A DNA stretch of 64,000 bases from JADHLK01 sp038131695 (lineage in GTDB: Bacteria > Pseudomonadota > Alphaproteobacteria > Puniceispirillales > Puniceispirillaceae): positions 16,625-80,624 of the forward strand of contig JAYPQA010000020.1 in the NCBI GenBank assembly GCA_038131695.1, given 5' to 3'. Below the pieces are notes generated by a model, which saw nothing but the letters and a program-made list of their open reading frames with translations, was not told the origin of the DNA and made no database searches. Position numbers and translations under genes: made by a program. Positions within the stretch are counted from its first letter, which is position 1. The number at the start of each line of letters is the position of its first letter. Shown here piece after piece: positions 27,885 to 36,441 of this stretch.

Positions 27885-27905
27885 ATCAGACCAAATTAGT
27901 CTGAT
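27885..27905. promoter_or_regulatory. Perfect palindrome, likely Rrf2 operator of the suf operon
   Basis: ATCAGAC, seven AT-rich bases, GTCTGAT form a perfect 7+7 inverted repeat. It lies 27 bases upstream of the regulator start, where a promoter for the whole suf run must be. Rrf2 regulators bind dyads of this size, so autoregulation by the adjacent gene is the simple inference. Confidence 0.6.
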
Positions 27906-28012
27906 ATAGCTTTGATATAGGCAGGCCAAGCCAAAAAGGCAAGCCGACGCGCCGAAAAAAAGCAGGGAGAAAGGGAATTTTTGACAGGCAGAAAGCCGCC
28001 TGCTGGCAGCGG

Positions 28013-28390
28013 CTAGTTAAACGCCTCGCGGCGCAGCTGATAGCGGCCATTTTCCAGCGATTCAAACAAATCTTCCACATCCGGATGGCCGACCGGCCCG
28101 CCTTCTGTATCAGAGGTCAGATTTTGCTGGCTTACATAGGCGGAATAATAGGTTTCGGCATTTTCCGCGAGCAGATGATAGAAAGGCTGTTCCTTGGATG
28201 GGCGCACATCTTCCGGGATGGCATTATACCATTCTTCGGTATTGTCAAATTCCGGGTCCACATCCACGATCACGCCGCGAAAGGGATAATGTCGGTGGCG
28301 CACAATATCGCCAATGCAAAAGACCGGCGTTTTTTGCACCTGGGCAGGGTTTTGGACGGTTTGGGGTATATCGGAGCTGGTCATCAGCAA
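28013..28390 (-). CDS. hspQ: Heat shock protein HspQ (hemimethylated-DNA-binding YccV family)
   Basis: HspQ is a small factor that affects Lon protease specificity in enteric bacteria and was first described as binding hemimethylated oriC DNA. The 125-residue protein has the YccV domain (about 22-110): FCIGDIVRHRHYPFRGVIVDVDPEF, EEWYNAIPEDVRPSKEQPFYHLL and YVSQQNL. The acidic VEDLFESLENGRYQLR tail is typical. A second ATG two codons in is an alternative start. It lies 27 bases after rpmF, with a short perfect hairpin (28401-28417) between. Confidence 0.88.
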   Translation of the reverse strand: MLMTSSDIPQTVQNPAQVQKTPVFCIGDIVRHRHYPFRGVIVDVDPEFDNTEEWYNAIPEDVRPSKEQPFYHLLAENAETYYSAYVSQQNLTSDTEGGPVGHPDVEDLFESLENGRYQLRREAFN

Positions 28391-28417
28391 AGCCTCTCAC
28401 CCGGACAGTCTGTCCGG

Positions 28418-28603
28418 TCAGATGGTTTCTTTTACCTTGATGACCTGGCGGCCCTTATACATTCCTGTTTTGAGATCAATATGGTGCGGGCGATGCAGTT
28501 CACCGGTTGTCTTGTCCTCAACATACGCATCTGAACGCAGCGCATCATGCGCGCGGCGCATATCACGCTTGGAACGGGTAACCTTGCGCTTTGGAACAGC
28601 CAT
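28418..28603 (-). CDS. rpmF: 50S ribosomal protein L32
   Basis: The 61-residue protein begins MAVPKRKVTRSKRDMRRAHD, the standard L32 N-terminus, and ends with a basic tail containing GMYKGRQVI. The zinc-binding cysteines found in some L32 proteins are absent, as is usual in alphaproteobacteria. hspQ follows on the same strand. No fatty acid synthesis genes (plsX-fabH) follow it here. Confidence 0.94.
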   Translation of the reverse strand: MAVPKRKVTRSKRDMRRAHDALRSDAYVEDKTTGELHRPHHIDLKTGMYKGRQVIKVKETI

Positions 28604-28681
28604 GACACACTCCTTAAAAAATTCGTCCGGCCTTACGGCCTTGCGGCAGCCGGTCTGGAGCCGGATGCTGCGATAGAGGTT

Positions 28682-28757
28682 TGGTGGAGCCAGACGGGAT
28701 CGAACCGACGACCTCCTGCTTGCAAAGCAGGCGCTCTCCCAGCTGAGCTATGGCCCC
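28682..28757 (-). tRNA. tRNA-Ala (TGC)
   Basis: The acceptor GGGGCCA pairs with TGGCTCC with one G-U pair. The anticodon arm CTGCT-TTGCAA-GCAG presents TGC, the T-loop has GGTTCGATCC, and the encoded CCA is at 28682-28684. It is isolated, not within an rRNA operon in this window. Confidence 0.96.
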
Positions 28758-28929
28758 CGTTTTGACAGTTGCCAAACCGGCGATTGCCAAACCAAAGTGA
28801 AAAGAAGCCCAGGCCAGATGGCCGCGGGCCTCAAAACGCTGATGTATATGCTGGAAACCAGACAGAAGGTCAAGTGTTTTTGCCAGCCAGCCTCTTAAAA
28901 AAACAGAAAATGAACCCGCCCGGCCCGGC

Positions 28930-30039
28930 TCATGCTGCCTGCAGATGGCCAAGGGCCGCGATCACTGCCGGATGGGTCAGCTTGCCCGCCTGCAGATTCA
29001 GCCCGGCTGCCAGATGCGGGTCTGCGGCCAGGGCCGCCAGCCCGTGATCGGCCAGCTGATGCACAAAGGGCAGAACAGCATGGGTCAGGGCAGCACTGGC
29101 GGTGAGCGGAACCGCCCCCGGCATATTGGCAACGCAATAATGCACAATCCCGTCCACCAGATAGGTCGGATCAGCATGGGTGGTCGGGCGTGAAGTCTCA
29201 AAACAACCGCCCTGATCAATCGCCACATCCACCAGAACCGCGCCCGGCCGCATCCCGGCCAGCTCAGCCCGGCTGATCAGATGCGGAGCCGCCGCCCCCG
29301 GCACCAGCACCGCGCCAATGACTATATCTGCCTGCTGCACCGCCTCGGCCACCGCCTGCTGGCTGGCATAGAGGGGGGTGACAGCCGAGCCAAAAATATC
29401 GGTTAAGTGGCGCAATCGGGGCAAGGATTTATCAAGAATGGTCACCCGGGCCCCAAGACCGGCCGCGATACGGGCGGCATTGCTGCCCACCATGCCGCCG
29501 CCCAGAATCACGATATGCGCTGGGGCCACGCCCGGCACACCCGGCACCAGCAAGCCGCGCCCGCCAGTCTCATGATTGAGCGCTCCGATCTTCAGGGCTT
29601 GCGCCCCGTCCAGCACCGCCAGCCGCCCGGCAATCTCAGACATGGGGGCCAGCAAGGGCAAGCCGCCCGCCGCATCGCTCACCGTCTCATAGGCAATCGC
29701 CGTGCAGCCAGACGCCAGCAGCCCGGCCGCCTGGGCCGGATCAGCCGCCAGATGCAAATAGGTGAACAGGATATGGTCAGGGCGCAGCCTCTCCCATTCA
29801 TGGCGTTGTGGCTCTTTCACCTTGATAATCAGCTGGGCTTTGTCAAACAGCTCCTCAGCGCTGTCTGTCAGCCGCGCCCCGGCCGCCTCATAGACAGCAT
29901 CCGGCGCGCCGGCCAAATGGCCCGCACCGCTTTCCACCAGCACCTGATGGCCCTTGGCAGCCAGCTCAGCCACCCCGCCCGGCAAGAGCGCAACCCGCGC
30001 CTCCTGAGGCTTGATTTCCTTTGGAACAGCGATCAACAT
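28930..30039 (-). CDS. ald: Alanine dehydrogenase
   Basis: The enzyme interconverts L-alanine and pyruvate plus ammonia with NAD. The 369-residue protein starts MLIAVPKEIKPQEARVALLPGG. It has the catalytic Lys/His region (IIKVKEPQ, then ILFTYLHLAAD), the NAD-binding IVILGGGMVGSNAARIAAGLGA and LVDVAIDQGGCFETSRPTTH. The ATG at 30039 is chosen over one nine codons upstream because it starts the domain with a ggagg-like site ahead. A divergent Lrp-type gene next door fits substrate-dependent activation. Confidence 0.95.
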   Translation of the reverse strand: MLIAVPKEIKPQEARVALLPGGVAELAAKGHQVLVESGAGHLAGAPDAVYEAAGARLTDSAEELFDKAQLIIKVKEPQRHEWERLRPDHILFTYLHLAADPAQAAGLLASGCTAIAYETVSDAAGGLPLLAPMSEIAGRLAVLDGAQALKIGALNHETGGRGLLVPGVPGVAPAHIVILGGGMVGSNAARIAAGLGARVTILDKSLPRLRHLTDIFGSAVTPLYASQQAVAEAVQQADIVIGAVLVPGAAAPHLISRAELAGMRPGAVLVDVAIDQGGCFETSRPTTHADPTYLVDGIVHYCVANMPGAVPLTASAALTHAVLPFVHQLADHGLAALAADPHLAAGLNLQAGKLTHPAVIAALGHLQAA

Positions 30040-30158
30040 AGGCGGCACCTCCTGGCAAAAACGCATGGGTCAAAAGACGCATGGATAAATCACGGATACA
30101 TAATATGTCTTTTTTGACTCTATTTGATTCCTTTTATTGTTTGAAAACCGAATAGCCG

Positions 30159-30201
30159 TGCAATAATGATTTGCATTCAATATTTTTCCTGCAATAATAT
30201 G
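30159..30201. promoter_or_regulatory. Repeated TGCAATAAT sites between ald and the Lrp-type gene
   Basis: TGCAATAAT occurs at 30159 and again at 30190, spaced 31 bp, about three helical turns, in the AT-rich divergent intergenic region. An ATTTGCATT stretch lies between. This spacing suits an octameric Lrp/AsnC regulator. The ribosome-binding site of the regulator (ctggagg) follows closely. Confidence 0.35.
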
Positions 30202-30236
30202 TAAAATACTCCCTGACAGACTCTGGAGGCACAAAG

Positions 30237-30695
30237 ATGGACAGAACAGACCGGTCGATTCTGGCGGTGCTGCAAGAAGATGCGCGTATGTCCAATGTAG
30301 AGCTGGCCGGGCGGGTTGGGTTGTCGCCCTCGGCCTGTTTGCGACGCGTAGCCGCGCTGGAGAAATCCGGCGTGATTGACAGCTACCGGGCGCAGCTCAA
30401 TCTGGACAGTCTGGGTCATTCGGTGCTGGTTCTGGTGCGGATCACGCTGCATGGCCAATCCGCAGAAATGATGACCGAATTTGAAGCAGCGGCGACCCGG
30501 ATTCCCCAGATTCTGGCCTGTTTCCTGCTGGCCGGGGAAGAAGATTACCTGCTTCGGATCGCCGCTCGTGATGTGGCTGATTTTGGCCGCATCCATACTG
30601 AATATCTCTCCTCCCTGCCCCATGTGCTGCGGATGGAGAGTAATTTTGTGCTGCGCCAGGTGATCAATCGCGGGCTGGATGCAGCAGAGATTTAG
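30237..30695 (+). CDS. Lrp/AsnC family transcriptional regulator
   Basis: The 152-residue protein has an N-terminal helix-turn-helix (about 1-60; MDRTDRSILAVLQEDARMSN, then VGLSPSACLRRVAALEKSGVI) and a C-terminal RAM domain that binds amino acids and forms octamers (about 68-145). Its divergent placement next to ald suggests it controls alanine dehydrogenase, like AldR or BkdR-type regulators. The C-terminus ends four bases inside the convergent selO end. Confidence 0.9.
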   Translation: MDRTDRSILAVLQEDARMSNVELAGRVGLSPSACLRRVAALEKSGVIDSYRAQLNLDSLGHSVLVLVRITLHGQSAEMMTEFEAAATRIPQILACFLLAGEEDYLLRIAARDVADFGRIHTEYLSSLPHVLRMESNFVLRQVINRGLDAAEI

Positions 30696-32086
30696 CCCCT
30701 GGTCTCCCCGGCTTCCGGCTCTGATAACGCTGCACCGAGGGCGCGTATATCCGCCAGCTTGCGATCCAGTTCTGACCAGTCATCGCCCGGCTCTAGCGCG
30801 GCCCAGACCCGCTCCACCTCATCAATAGTCAGGCTGACCGGCACATCTGAGGCAAAAAAGGCCGGCTGGGCTGGTTGGCGCGGGGCGCAGCCTTGCAGCA
30901 GCTCGGCAAAGGGCTGATAGGCCGTCGGCATATCCCCGACCGTCCGCCAGCCGCCATAAAGCCAGAAAAACAGCCCGTCAAACCCGGCCCGGCTTTGTTC
31001 AGCGCGCTGTAGGAATTCAGTCGCAATGCGGCTGGCCTCTGTCGGCTCTGGCTGCTGCAGTCCGAGCCGCCAAAACAGCCGCCTCGTCATCGCCGCCTCC
31101 AGAGCCGGGGAAAAACCGGCCAGCGCATCCCGCAGGGCCTGTTCTTCCACCTGCGGGGCAAAGCAATCTGCCAACGGCACAAGGCCCAGAAAGCCGCTTC
31201 CGGCTGGCGGCCATAGGCATAGCGGCCCTGCTGGTCGAAATAGGCGGCGGTGAAGGCCGGGTCCAGCTCTGGCAAAAATCGCCACGGGCCGTAATCAAAG
31301 CTCTCTCCAGTCAGGTTGAAATTATCCGTATTGAGGACCCCATGCACAAAACCGGCCACCATCCAGCCTGCTGTCATCTCAGCCACCGCCCGGGTCAGGC
31401 TGGCCAGCAAATCTGCCAACAACTCAGGAATCGCTGCTTCGGCATCCAGCTGCGGGTAATAATGGCGCACAGTATGGCGGGCCAGCTGAACCAGCGCGGC
31501 CTGCTTGTCCAGCGCCGCCAGCCTCTGAAAGCTGCCAATCCGGATATGGCTGTGCGACAGGCGCACCAGCACCGCCGAACGCGCTGGTGAGGGTTCATCA
31601 TGGCGGGTCAGCTGCTCGCCTGTCTCAATGACGCTGAAGGTCTCAGAGGTCGGCACGCCAAGGGCGGTCAGCATTTCGGTTGCCAGAATTTCGCGCACCG
31701 CCCCTTTCAGGGTCAAGCGGCCATCTGCGGTTCGGGAAAAGGGGGTTTGGCCGGACCCCTTGGTGCCCAGATCAAGCAGACGGCCAGTCTGCGCCTCGCG
31801 CAGCTGGGCCAGCAGGAACCCCCGCCCATCACCCAGACCCGGGTTATAGACACCGAATTGATGGCCGTGATAGCACAGGGCCAGCGGCGGATCATAGCTG
31901 CCCGGCAATGGCTTGAAACGGCCAAAATGGTCAAGAAAACCGGCCTCATCCAGATGCTCCAGCCCGATACGCGTCCGTCGCCGCCTGATTGCGATAGCGC
32001 AAAATCGTTGCCGGAAACGCCGCTGGCTGGACCGGCACAAAAAAATCTGGCCCCAGCTGGCTGTGACACGCCTCAAATTCGGCCAT
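30692..32086 (-). pseudogene. selO: Protein adenylyltransferase SelO (YdiU), frameshifted
   Basis: SelO is a pseudokinase-fold enzyme that transfers AMP to proteins in redox stress. The sequence is complete but spread over three frames. The N-terminus starts at the ATG at 32086 (MAEFEACHSQLGPDFFVPV). The middle contains LALCYHGHQFGVYNPGLGDGRG, LDLGTKGSGQTPFSR, RIGSFQRL and VHGVLNTDNFNLTGES. The C-terminal part, from about 31185, reads LADCFAPQVEEQALRDALAGF. Breaks lie near 31975 and 31180, and single-base changes at each would rejoin the frames. All ATP-site motifs are otherwise intact, so this is either recent decay or sequencing error. Confidence 0.85.
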
Positions 32087-32179
32087 TTCTGCAACTCCCG
32101 GCGAAAAAATAAAACACATCCGACCTGATCGCCGTTCTGTGAACAGACAAACTCTGCTTAACCATGAAAAGCAGAAAAT

Positions 32180-33346
32180 ATGAACAGCCCTGTCAGTATA
32201 GAGCAGAGTGCGCTTCTGCAAAAGGTTTTGGCTCCGATTGAGCAGGCCAGCGGCCTGCCCAACAGCTGTTATATTGAGACAGAGAGTTTCCGGCTGGAAC
32301 AGGACCGTCTGTTTGCCCGCCAATGGGCCGCGATTGGCTTTGCCAGTGATGTGCCGGAGCCGGGCTGTGTCTGGCCGGTTTCCTTTCTGGACAGGCCGCT
32401 CTTTATGCTGCGCGATCGGGCCGGAGAGGTGCGCGTCTTTGACAATGTCTGCCAGCATCGCGGCATGATTCTGGTGGCTGAGCCGAAAAAACTGGCCGGG
32501 CCGATTACCTGCCCCTATCACGCCTGGGCCTATGACGAGACAGGCCAGCTGCGCGCCACCCCGCACGCAGGCGGGCCCGATATTCACCAGCACAGCTCGT
32601 TGGATTGCGCGGAAATCTCGCTTGGCCGCGTGCGATCAGCTATTTGGCAGAATGTCGTCTGGGTCAATCTGTACGGCGAGGCCCCGGATTTTGACGAATT
32701 TGCCAGCGGGTTGAAAGCGCGCTGGGCAGAATTTGAGCAGCCCGGTTTTTGCAGCGGCGCTGACTCCGTCTTTGAGCTGGAAGTGGCCTGCAACTGGAAA
32801 CTGGCGGTGGAAAATTATTGCGAGGCCTATCACCTGCCCTTTATCCATCCGGATTTGAACAGCTATTCCAAATTATCCGACCATTACAATATCATGGAGG
32901 TCGGCTGTGCCGGTCAGGGCACCAAGGTCTATAATCCGCAAATCACCGCAGATGGCCGCCGCTTTGATGATTTTGCCAATCTGTCAGAAAAATGGGATAG
33001 CGGGGCGGAATATTGCGCGCTGTTCCCCAATGTCCTCTATGGGGTGCATCGCGATCACAGCTTTGCCATTATCCTGATCCCGCAGGGCCAGCAAAAAACG
33101 CTGGAAAGGGTGGCTATCAGCTATGCCAGCAGCGCGGCAACCGGCCCGGATTTCGCCCCGATGCGCCAGACCAACAGCGCCATGTGGAAACAGGTTTTTG
33201 AAGAAGATATCAGCGTTGTAGAGGGGATGCAGAAGGGCCGCTTTGCCGATTCCTTTGATGGGGGACGGTTCTCGGCGGTGATGGATGCCCCGACCCATCA
33301 TTTTCATCGCTGGGCGGCGGCCCGGCTGCTGGCTGAGGCGGATTAG
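32180..33346 (+). CDS. Rieske non-haem iron oxygenase, alpha subunit
   Basis: The 388-residue protein has a Rieske [2Fe-2S] domain (about 45-160) with ligands CQHRG and CPYHAWAY, and a catalytic domain with the mononuclear iron site ENYCEAYHLPFIHPD (about 210-225) and a later Asp (EEDISVVEGMQ). It resembles choline monooxygenase/carnitine-oxygenase-like and other ring-hydroxylating large subunits. The substrate cannot be read from sequence. No reductase or small subunit is adjacent. It is divergent from selO, with 93 bases between. Confidence 0.88.
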   Translation: MNSPVSIEQSALLQKVLAPIEQASGLPNSCYIETESFRLEQDRLFARQWAAIGFASDVPEPGCVWPVSFLDRPLFMLRDRAGEVRVFDNVCQHRGMILVAEPKKLAGPITCPYHAWAYDETGQLRATPHAGGPDIHQHSSLDCAEISLGRVRSAIWQNVVWVNLYGEAPDFDEFASGLKARWAEFEQPGFCSGADSVFELEVACNWKLAVENYCEAYHLPFIHPDLNSYSKLSDHYNIMEVGCAGQGTKVYNPQITADGRRFDDFANLSEKWDSGAEYCALFPNVLYGVHRDHSFAIILIPQGQQKTLERVAISYASSAATGPDFAPMRQTNSAMWKQVFEEDISVVEGMQKGRFADSFDGGRFSAVMDAPTHHFHRWAAARLLAEAD

Positions 33347-33370
33347 GGGACCAGGAGGCTGGCAACAGGG

Positions 33371-34111
33371 CTAGCGTGCCGAGCGCAGCTTGTTCAACTC
33401 AACCACATTGCTGGAATCGGCATAGATTTTATCCAGCTTGCCAGACAGCACAAAATTGCGGATGAAATCCCCCAGCTGCAAAAACTCCTCATAAAAGCGG
33501 GTGTCATGCACCGCAGCGAGGCCACCAAAATGGCTGCTTTGGCGGCGCACAGCCGAGATTTCAGACAAGCCCGGGGCGACAATCACATCCAGATTGGCCA
33601 GCGTTTCTGTCAGCTGGGTCAGATCGCGCTGTTGCGGCGGCACCCGGTTTGGCACAACGATAATATGCGGCTGGACCGCGCGGCTGGAATCCTTGCGTTC
33701 CTGCAATTCGATGATGAAATCACGGGTTGGCCGCAAATCTGCCCAGGACAGCGAGGTCGGCACCAGCACGCAAGAACACATCATCGCGACCTGGGCAATG
33801 GAATCAGGCCGTCCGGCACCACTATCAATAATGACCAGATTCTTGTCCTCAGCCAGACGCGAGCGCAAGAAGGTGTCTGCGGTGAGCATATTCACCCCGT
33901 CATAGCGATCGCCCAGCGTCATATGGCGGGTGGTACCCGGCGGTGCTATCGGGGCCAGCATTTCATAAGCACTGCCCTGCCCGTCCGCATCCACCAGATT
34001 GACCGTATGCTGGCGAGCTTTCAGGCGCAGGAAATCATAAAGATAGCAGGCCAGGGTGCTTTTCCCGACACCGCCCTTCATATTCCCGACAAACAGGGCC
34101 TGACTGGCCAT
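33371..34111 (-). CDS. Orphan ParA/MinD-family ATPase
   Basis: The 246-residue protein has the deviant Walker A NMKGGVGKSTLACYL at residues 9-23, the DADGQGSA switch I region and the LVIIDSGAGRPDS Walker B. These features place it in the ParA/Soj-MinD group, which positions cargo such as plasmids, chemoreceptor clusters or carboxysomes. No ParB partner is beside it and the chromosomal parAB is not in the window, so its cargo is unknown. The C-terminus is charged. It faces the Rieske gene end to end. Confidence 0.82.
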   Translation of the reverse strand: MASQALFVGNMKGGVGKSTLACYLYDFLRLKARQHTVNLVDADGQGSAYEMLAPIAPPGTTRHMTLGDRYDGVNMLTADTFLRSRLAEDKNLVIIDSGAGRPDSIAQVAMMCSCVLVPTSLSWADLRPTRDFIIELQERKDSSRAVQPHIIVVPNRVPPQQRDLTQLTETLANLDVIVAPGLSEISAVRRQSSHFGGLAAVHDTRFYEEFLQLGDFIRNFVLSGKLDKIYADSSNVVELNKLRSAR

Positions 34112-34524
34112 GGGGACACCTCTTGAACCTATTTCGCAGCGCCCCCCAATCAGGAGTAACAGCCCGAATCACCTTCTTTCGATACTAAAAAAACGGTTTT
34201 TCATCAATTAGTTTTAGTTTTTTCTCAATTATCAGGCGGAAGCAGGGTCTCCGGCTCAACCGAGTCTTGTAGCCGCAGCGGCGGGGATATCATTGTTCTG
34301 GCCGGGCTGACTCAGCTGAGGATGCACCAGCTCCGCCGGCTTGCCAGGAATTATCGGGGCAGCGCCAGGGCTGGGCGGACTCTTGGGCGGTAGCGATCAG
34401 ATCACCAACAAGCTGAGCGAGTTGGTTGTTTTTCTGGCCCCAACCGTTATTAATCCGGCCAATGACCCATAACCTCACGCCGCTTTTGTCGGGCCCCGGT
34501 GAGCCTCTCACCAGGCGATGTCCC
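34112..34524. other. 413-bp gap between the ParA-like gene and the next minus-strand gene
   Basis: The left part (34190-34230) is AT-rich, with runs of A and T, and could hold the promoter of the ParA-like gene. The rest is GC-rich. A minus-strand frame of 89 codons covers 34290-34559, but it overlaps the neighbouring gene and resembles nothing known to me, so it is not annotated as a gene. Confidence 0.4.
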
Positions 34525-35109
34525 TCAAGCCTGACCGGCCAGCTTTTCTGCCTCATCAAACAGGGCGCGGCTGTCTGTCACATAGGTTTCGCGGCTGATT
34601 TCGCCGGCCTGGAACAAATCCCGCAAAGCCAGCATTTCCTGTTCAATTTCGGTCAGCCGGGCCAGCGCGGGCGAGCCGTCTGCCGGCTGTTTGCTGTCGC
34701 GTCGCAGCAGCGCAAAATCTGCCGGTATTTCATGCTGATCTTCCTTGGCCGCTGCTTTTTTGCCAGCCCTTTTCTTGCTGCTTGCGGGGGTGCTGGCCGC
34801 TTTGTTACTGCCAGCCTTGCTGCTGGCTGCCTTGGCCGGGGCGGTTTTTTCCCGCACGGATTTGACCCCGGATTTGCCGCTATTTCTGGCCATCTTCAGC
34901 GTCTGGTCTGCAGAGGAGGCTTTTTTGGCCGACTTTTTCCCGCGACCAAAATCGCGGCCCGAATCGCTGCCCGAATCACCCGTTGAATCGGTAAAAGCGA
35001 CCAGCAGCATGGCCAGCACCAGCAAGGCCAGCAATCCAACTAGCATATAAAATTGCAGCGGATCGCCGATAGCGAGTCGCTCAATATTTTCCCGAAGCCT
35101 GTCCAGCAT
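34525..35109 (-). CDS. Single-pass membrane protein with Lys/Ala-rich linker
   Basis: The 194-residue protein has one membrane segment (about 20-43, MLVGLLALLVLAMLLVAF), then a Gly/Asp/Ser stretch and a long Lys/Ala/Ser-rich linker (about 58-125, with SKKRAGKKAAAK). It ends in a helical C-terminal part (about 145-190) with EIEQEMLALRDLFQAGEIS that resembles short oligomerisation (SHOCT-like) tails. The topology would place the basic linker in the cytoplasm, where it could bind nucleic acid or membrane lipids (inference). I do not recognise the family. Confidence 0.6.
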   Translation of the reverse strand: MLDRLRENIERLAIGDPLQFYMLVGLLALLVLAMLLVAFTDSTGDSGSDSGRDFGRGKKSAKKASSADQTLKMARNSGKSGVKSVREKTAPAKAASSKAGSNKAASTPASSKKRAGKKAAAKEDQHEIPADFALLRRDSKQPADGSPALARLTEIEQEMLALRDLFQAGEISRETYVTDSRALFDEAEKLAGQA

Positions 35110-35146
35110 CAGCCTGCCCCCTCGGTACGCGTTAATCTGGTCCGAT

Positions 35147-35530
35147 TTTATAGACCGGATTCATAATTGCTTTCAACCGGCGAAACCTGATTTAAGTTCC
35201 TGCAAAAGGATAACGAGCCAGAGGCAGGATAGGCCAGATGCGCGGTCCGGGCCAGACTATCTGGACAGCCAGCAAGCCAGCGAGCTGGGAAGCCGGGCGC
35301 GTGAACTGCTGGGCAGCATTGAACAGGCTGAAAAACGCAGCCGAATTTTTGCACAATGGCATCTGGCAAGCGGCGCATCTGACAATATCGCTGGCGCACC
35401 GGCAGGCAGTCTGGCCCAGGCGGTGATTGGCGGGCGTGTTGTGACCGACCAGTCTGGCAAGCGGGCGCGACTGAAAGCCTATCATCAGGGCGGGCTGACG
35501 CTGGCCTATCACTATTCTTTTGCCCGCTAG
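35147..35530 (+). pseudogene. Remnant of an unidentified gene (C-terminal coding segment)
   Basis: A frame open from about 35147 to a TAG at 35528-35530 has protein-like content (YLDSQQASELGSRARELLGS, then GRVVTDQSGKRARLKAY). It has no credible start codon. The sequence after the stop also looks like decayed coding DNA in shifting frames. It may be what is left of a secreted or enzyme gene; no family was recognised. Confidence 0.4.
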
Positions 35531-35927
35531 CAAGACCGGCTGCTGGAGCTGTCCTTCAAAGCTGGCTGGGACGGCAAAACCTGTCCGAGTTGTATCCGGC
35601 TGGCTTGTTAATACCGCCCCGATCTTGGCGGGCCGGCGGCAGCTGACCGGCAAGACTGGCCGCAATACAGCGTGACCGCCACCAGCCGGAGGCTGGCCTG
35701 GCAACGCAACCTGACCATCGCGCCCCATCCGCCAACGCTTCTCCTCAGCGCCAGCAGCAGCAAAAACCGTTCAAATATCCTCAATTTCAGCCGTTTGGAA
35801 AACCAGCTATCCCTGCGGCTGAGCGTATCATTTTGGGCACGCTGAACAGGGCTGGCGATTTCTTCATTGTGCAAAAGGCTGAACGGTGATAGGATCTTCA
35901 GAATTTGATCAATAGAGTCAATATTTT
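35531..35927. other. Decayed coding-like region
   Basis: There is no intact gene. Short stretches read like protein on the plus strand, for example KPFKYPQFQPFGKPAIPAAE followed by ERIILGTLNRAGDFFIV, ending at a TGA near 35888. Frames change repeatedly, as expected of a pseudogene continuing from the preceding remnant. The last ~40 bases are AT-rich and precede the NUDIX gene. Confidence 0.35.
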
Positions 35928-36396
35928 ATGAAAATTATTGATTGCCATATGGCGGGCACCATCCCGTTCCGGGTGCATAAGGGCAAGCTGGAAATCCTGT
36001 TTGTCAGCTCGCGGCGCAAACCCAAAAAGCTGACCCTTCCGGGCGGGCAATGCCGCATTGGGGAGAGCCCAAAAGACGCCGCCTTGCGGGAAACCTCTGA
36101 AGAGGCGGGCGTAACCGGCACGCTCAAGCGCAGCTCACTGCCGCTCTATTTTGACGTCAAGCGGGGCAAAAACCAGGCAGAAGCGGTTGCTATTTTTATG
36201 CGGGTTGACAAGGAATTGCCACGCTGGCCAGAGGAAAACCAGCGCCGCCGCACTCTGGCATGATCTCAGCCAGCTGGAGACCGGTCTGCTGACCAAGCAA
36301 ACTGCCCGTATCCTGCGCAAATCCCTGAAACATCCGGTGATGGCCCGCTTGCAGCAAAAGCTGGACAAGCCGCCGGTTATCAAGCTGGCCAGCTAG
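35928..36396 (+). pseudogene. NUDIX hydrolase, frameshifted near its C-terminus
   Basis: NUDIX proteins hydrolyse nucleoside diphosphates linked to another moiety. The first 111 codons hold the NUDIX box GGQCRIGESPKDAALRETSEEAGV in pattern G-x5-E-x7-RE-x2-EE-x-G (about residues 40-63). The frame then breaks near 36250 and continues in another frame as LWHDLSQLETGLLTKQTARIL to a TAG at 36394-36396. The lost junction falls after PRWPEENQRRR. The catalytic box is intact, so a truncated protein could fold. Substrate unknown; the form resembles diphosphoinositol polyphosphate-type NUDIX enzymes. Confidence 0.75.
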
Positions 36397-36441
36397 CCGG
36401 AGCCTCCAGCAAAAAACCGGCTCTCTGCGAGGCGTGGCCGG

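Noticed and set aside
28547..28765. Plus-strand frame with QTGSNRRPPACKAGALP over tRNA-Ala
   Set aside because: Another classic tRNA-derived false protein; the region codes tRNA-Ala and rpmF on the minus strand.
34290..34559. Minus-strand 89-codon frame after the Lys/Ala-rich membrane protein gene
   Set aside because: It overlaps the neighbouring gene, has no ribosome-binding site I can support and no family resemblance.
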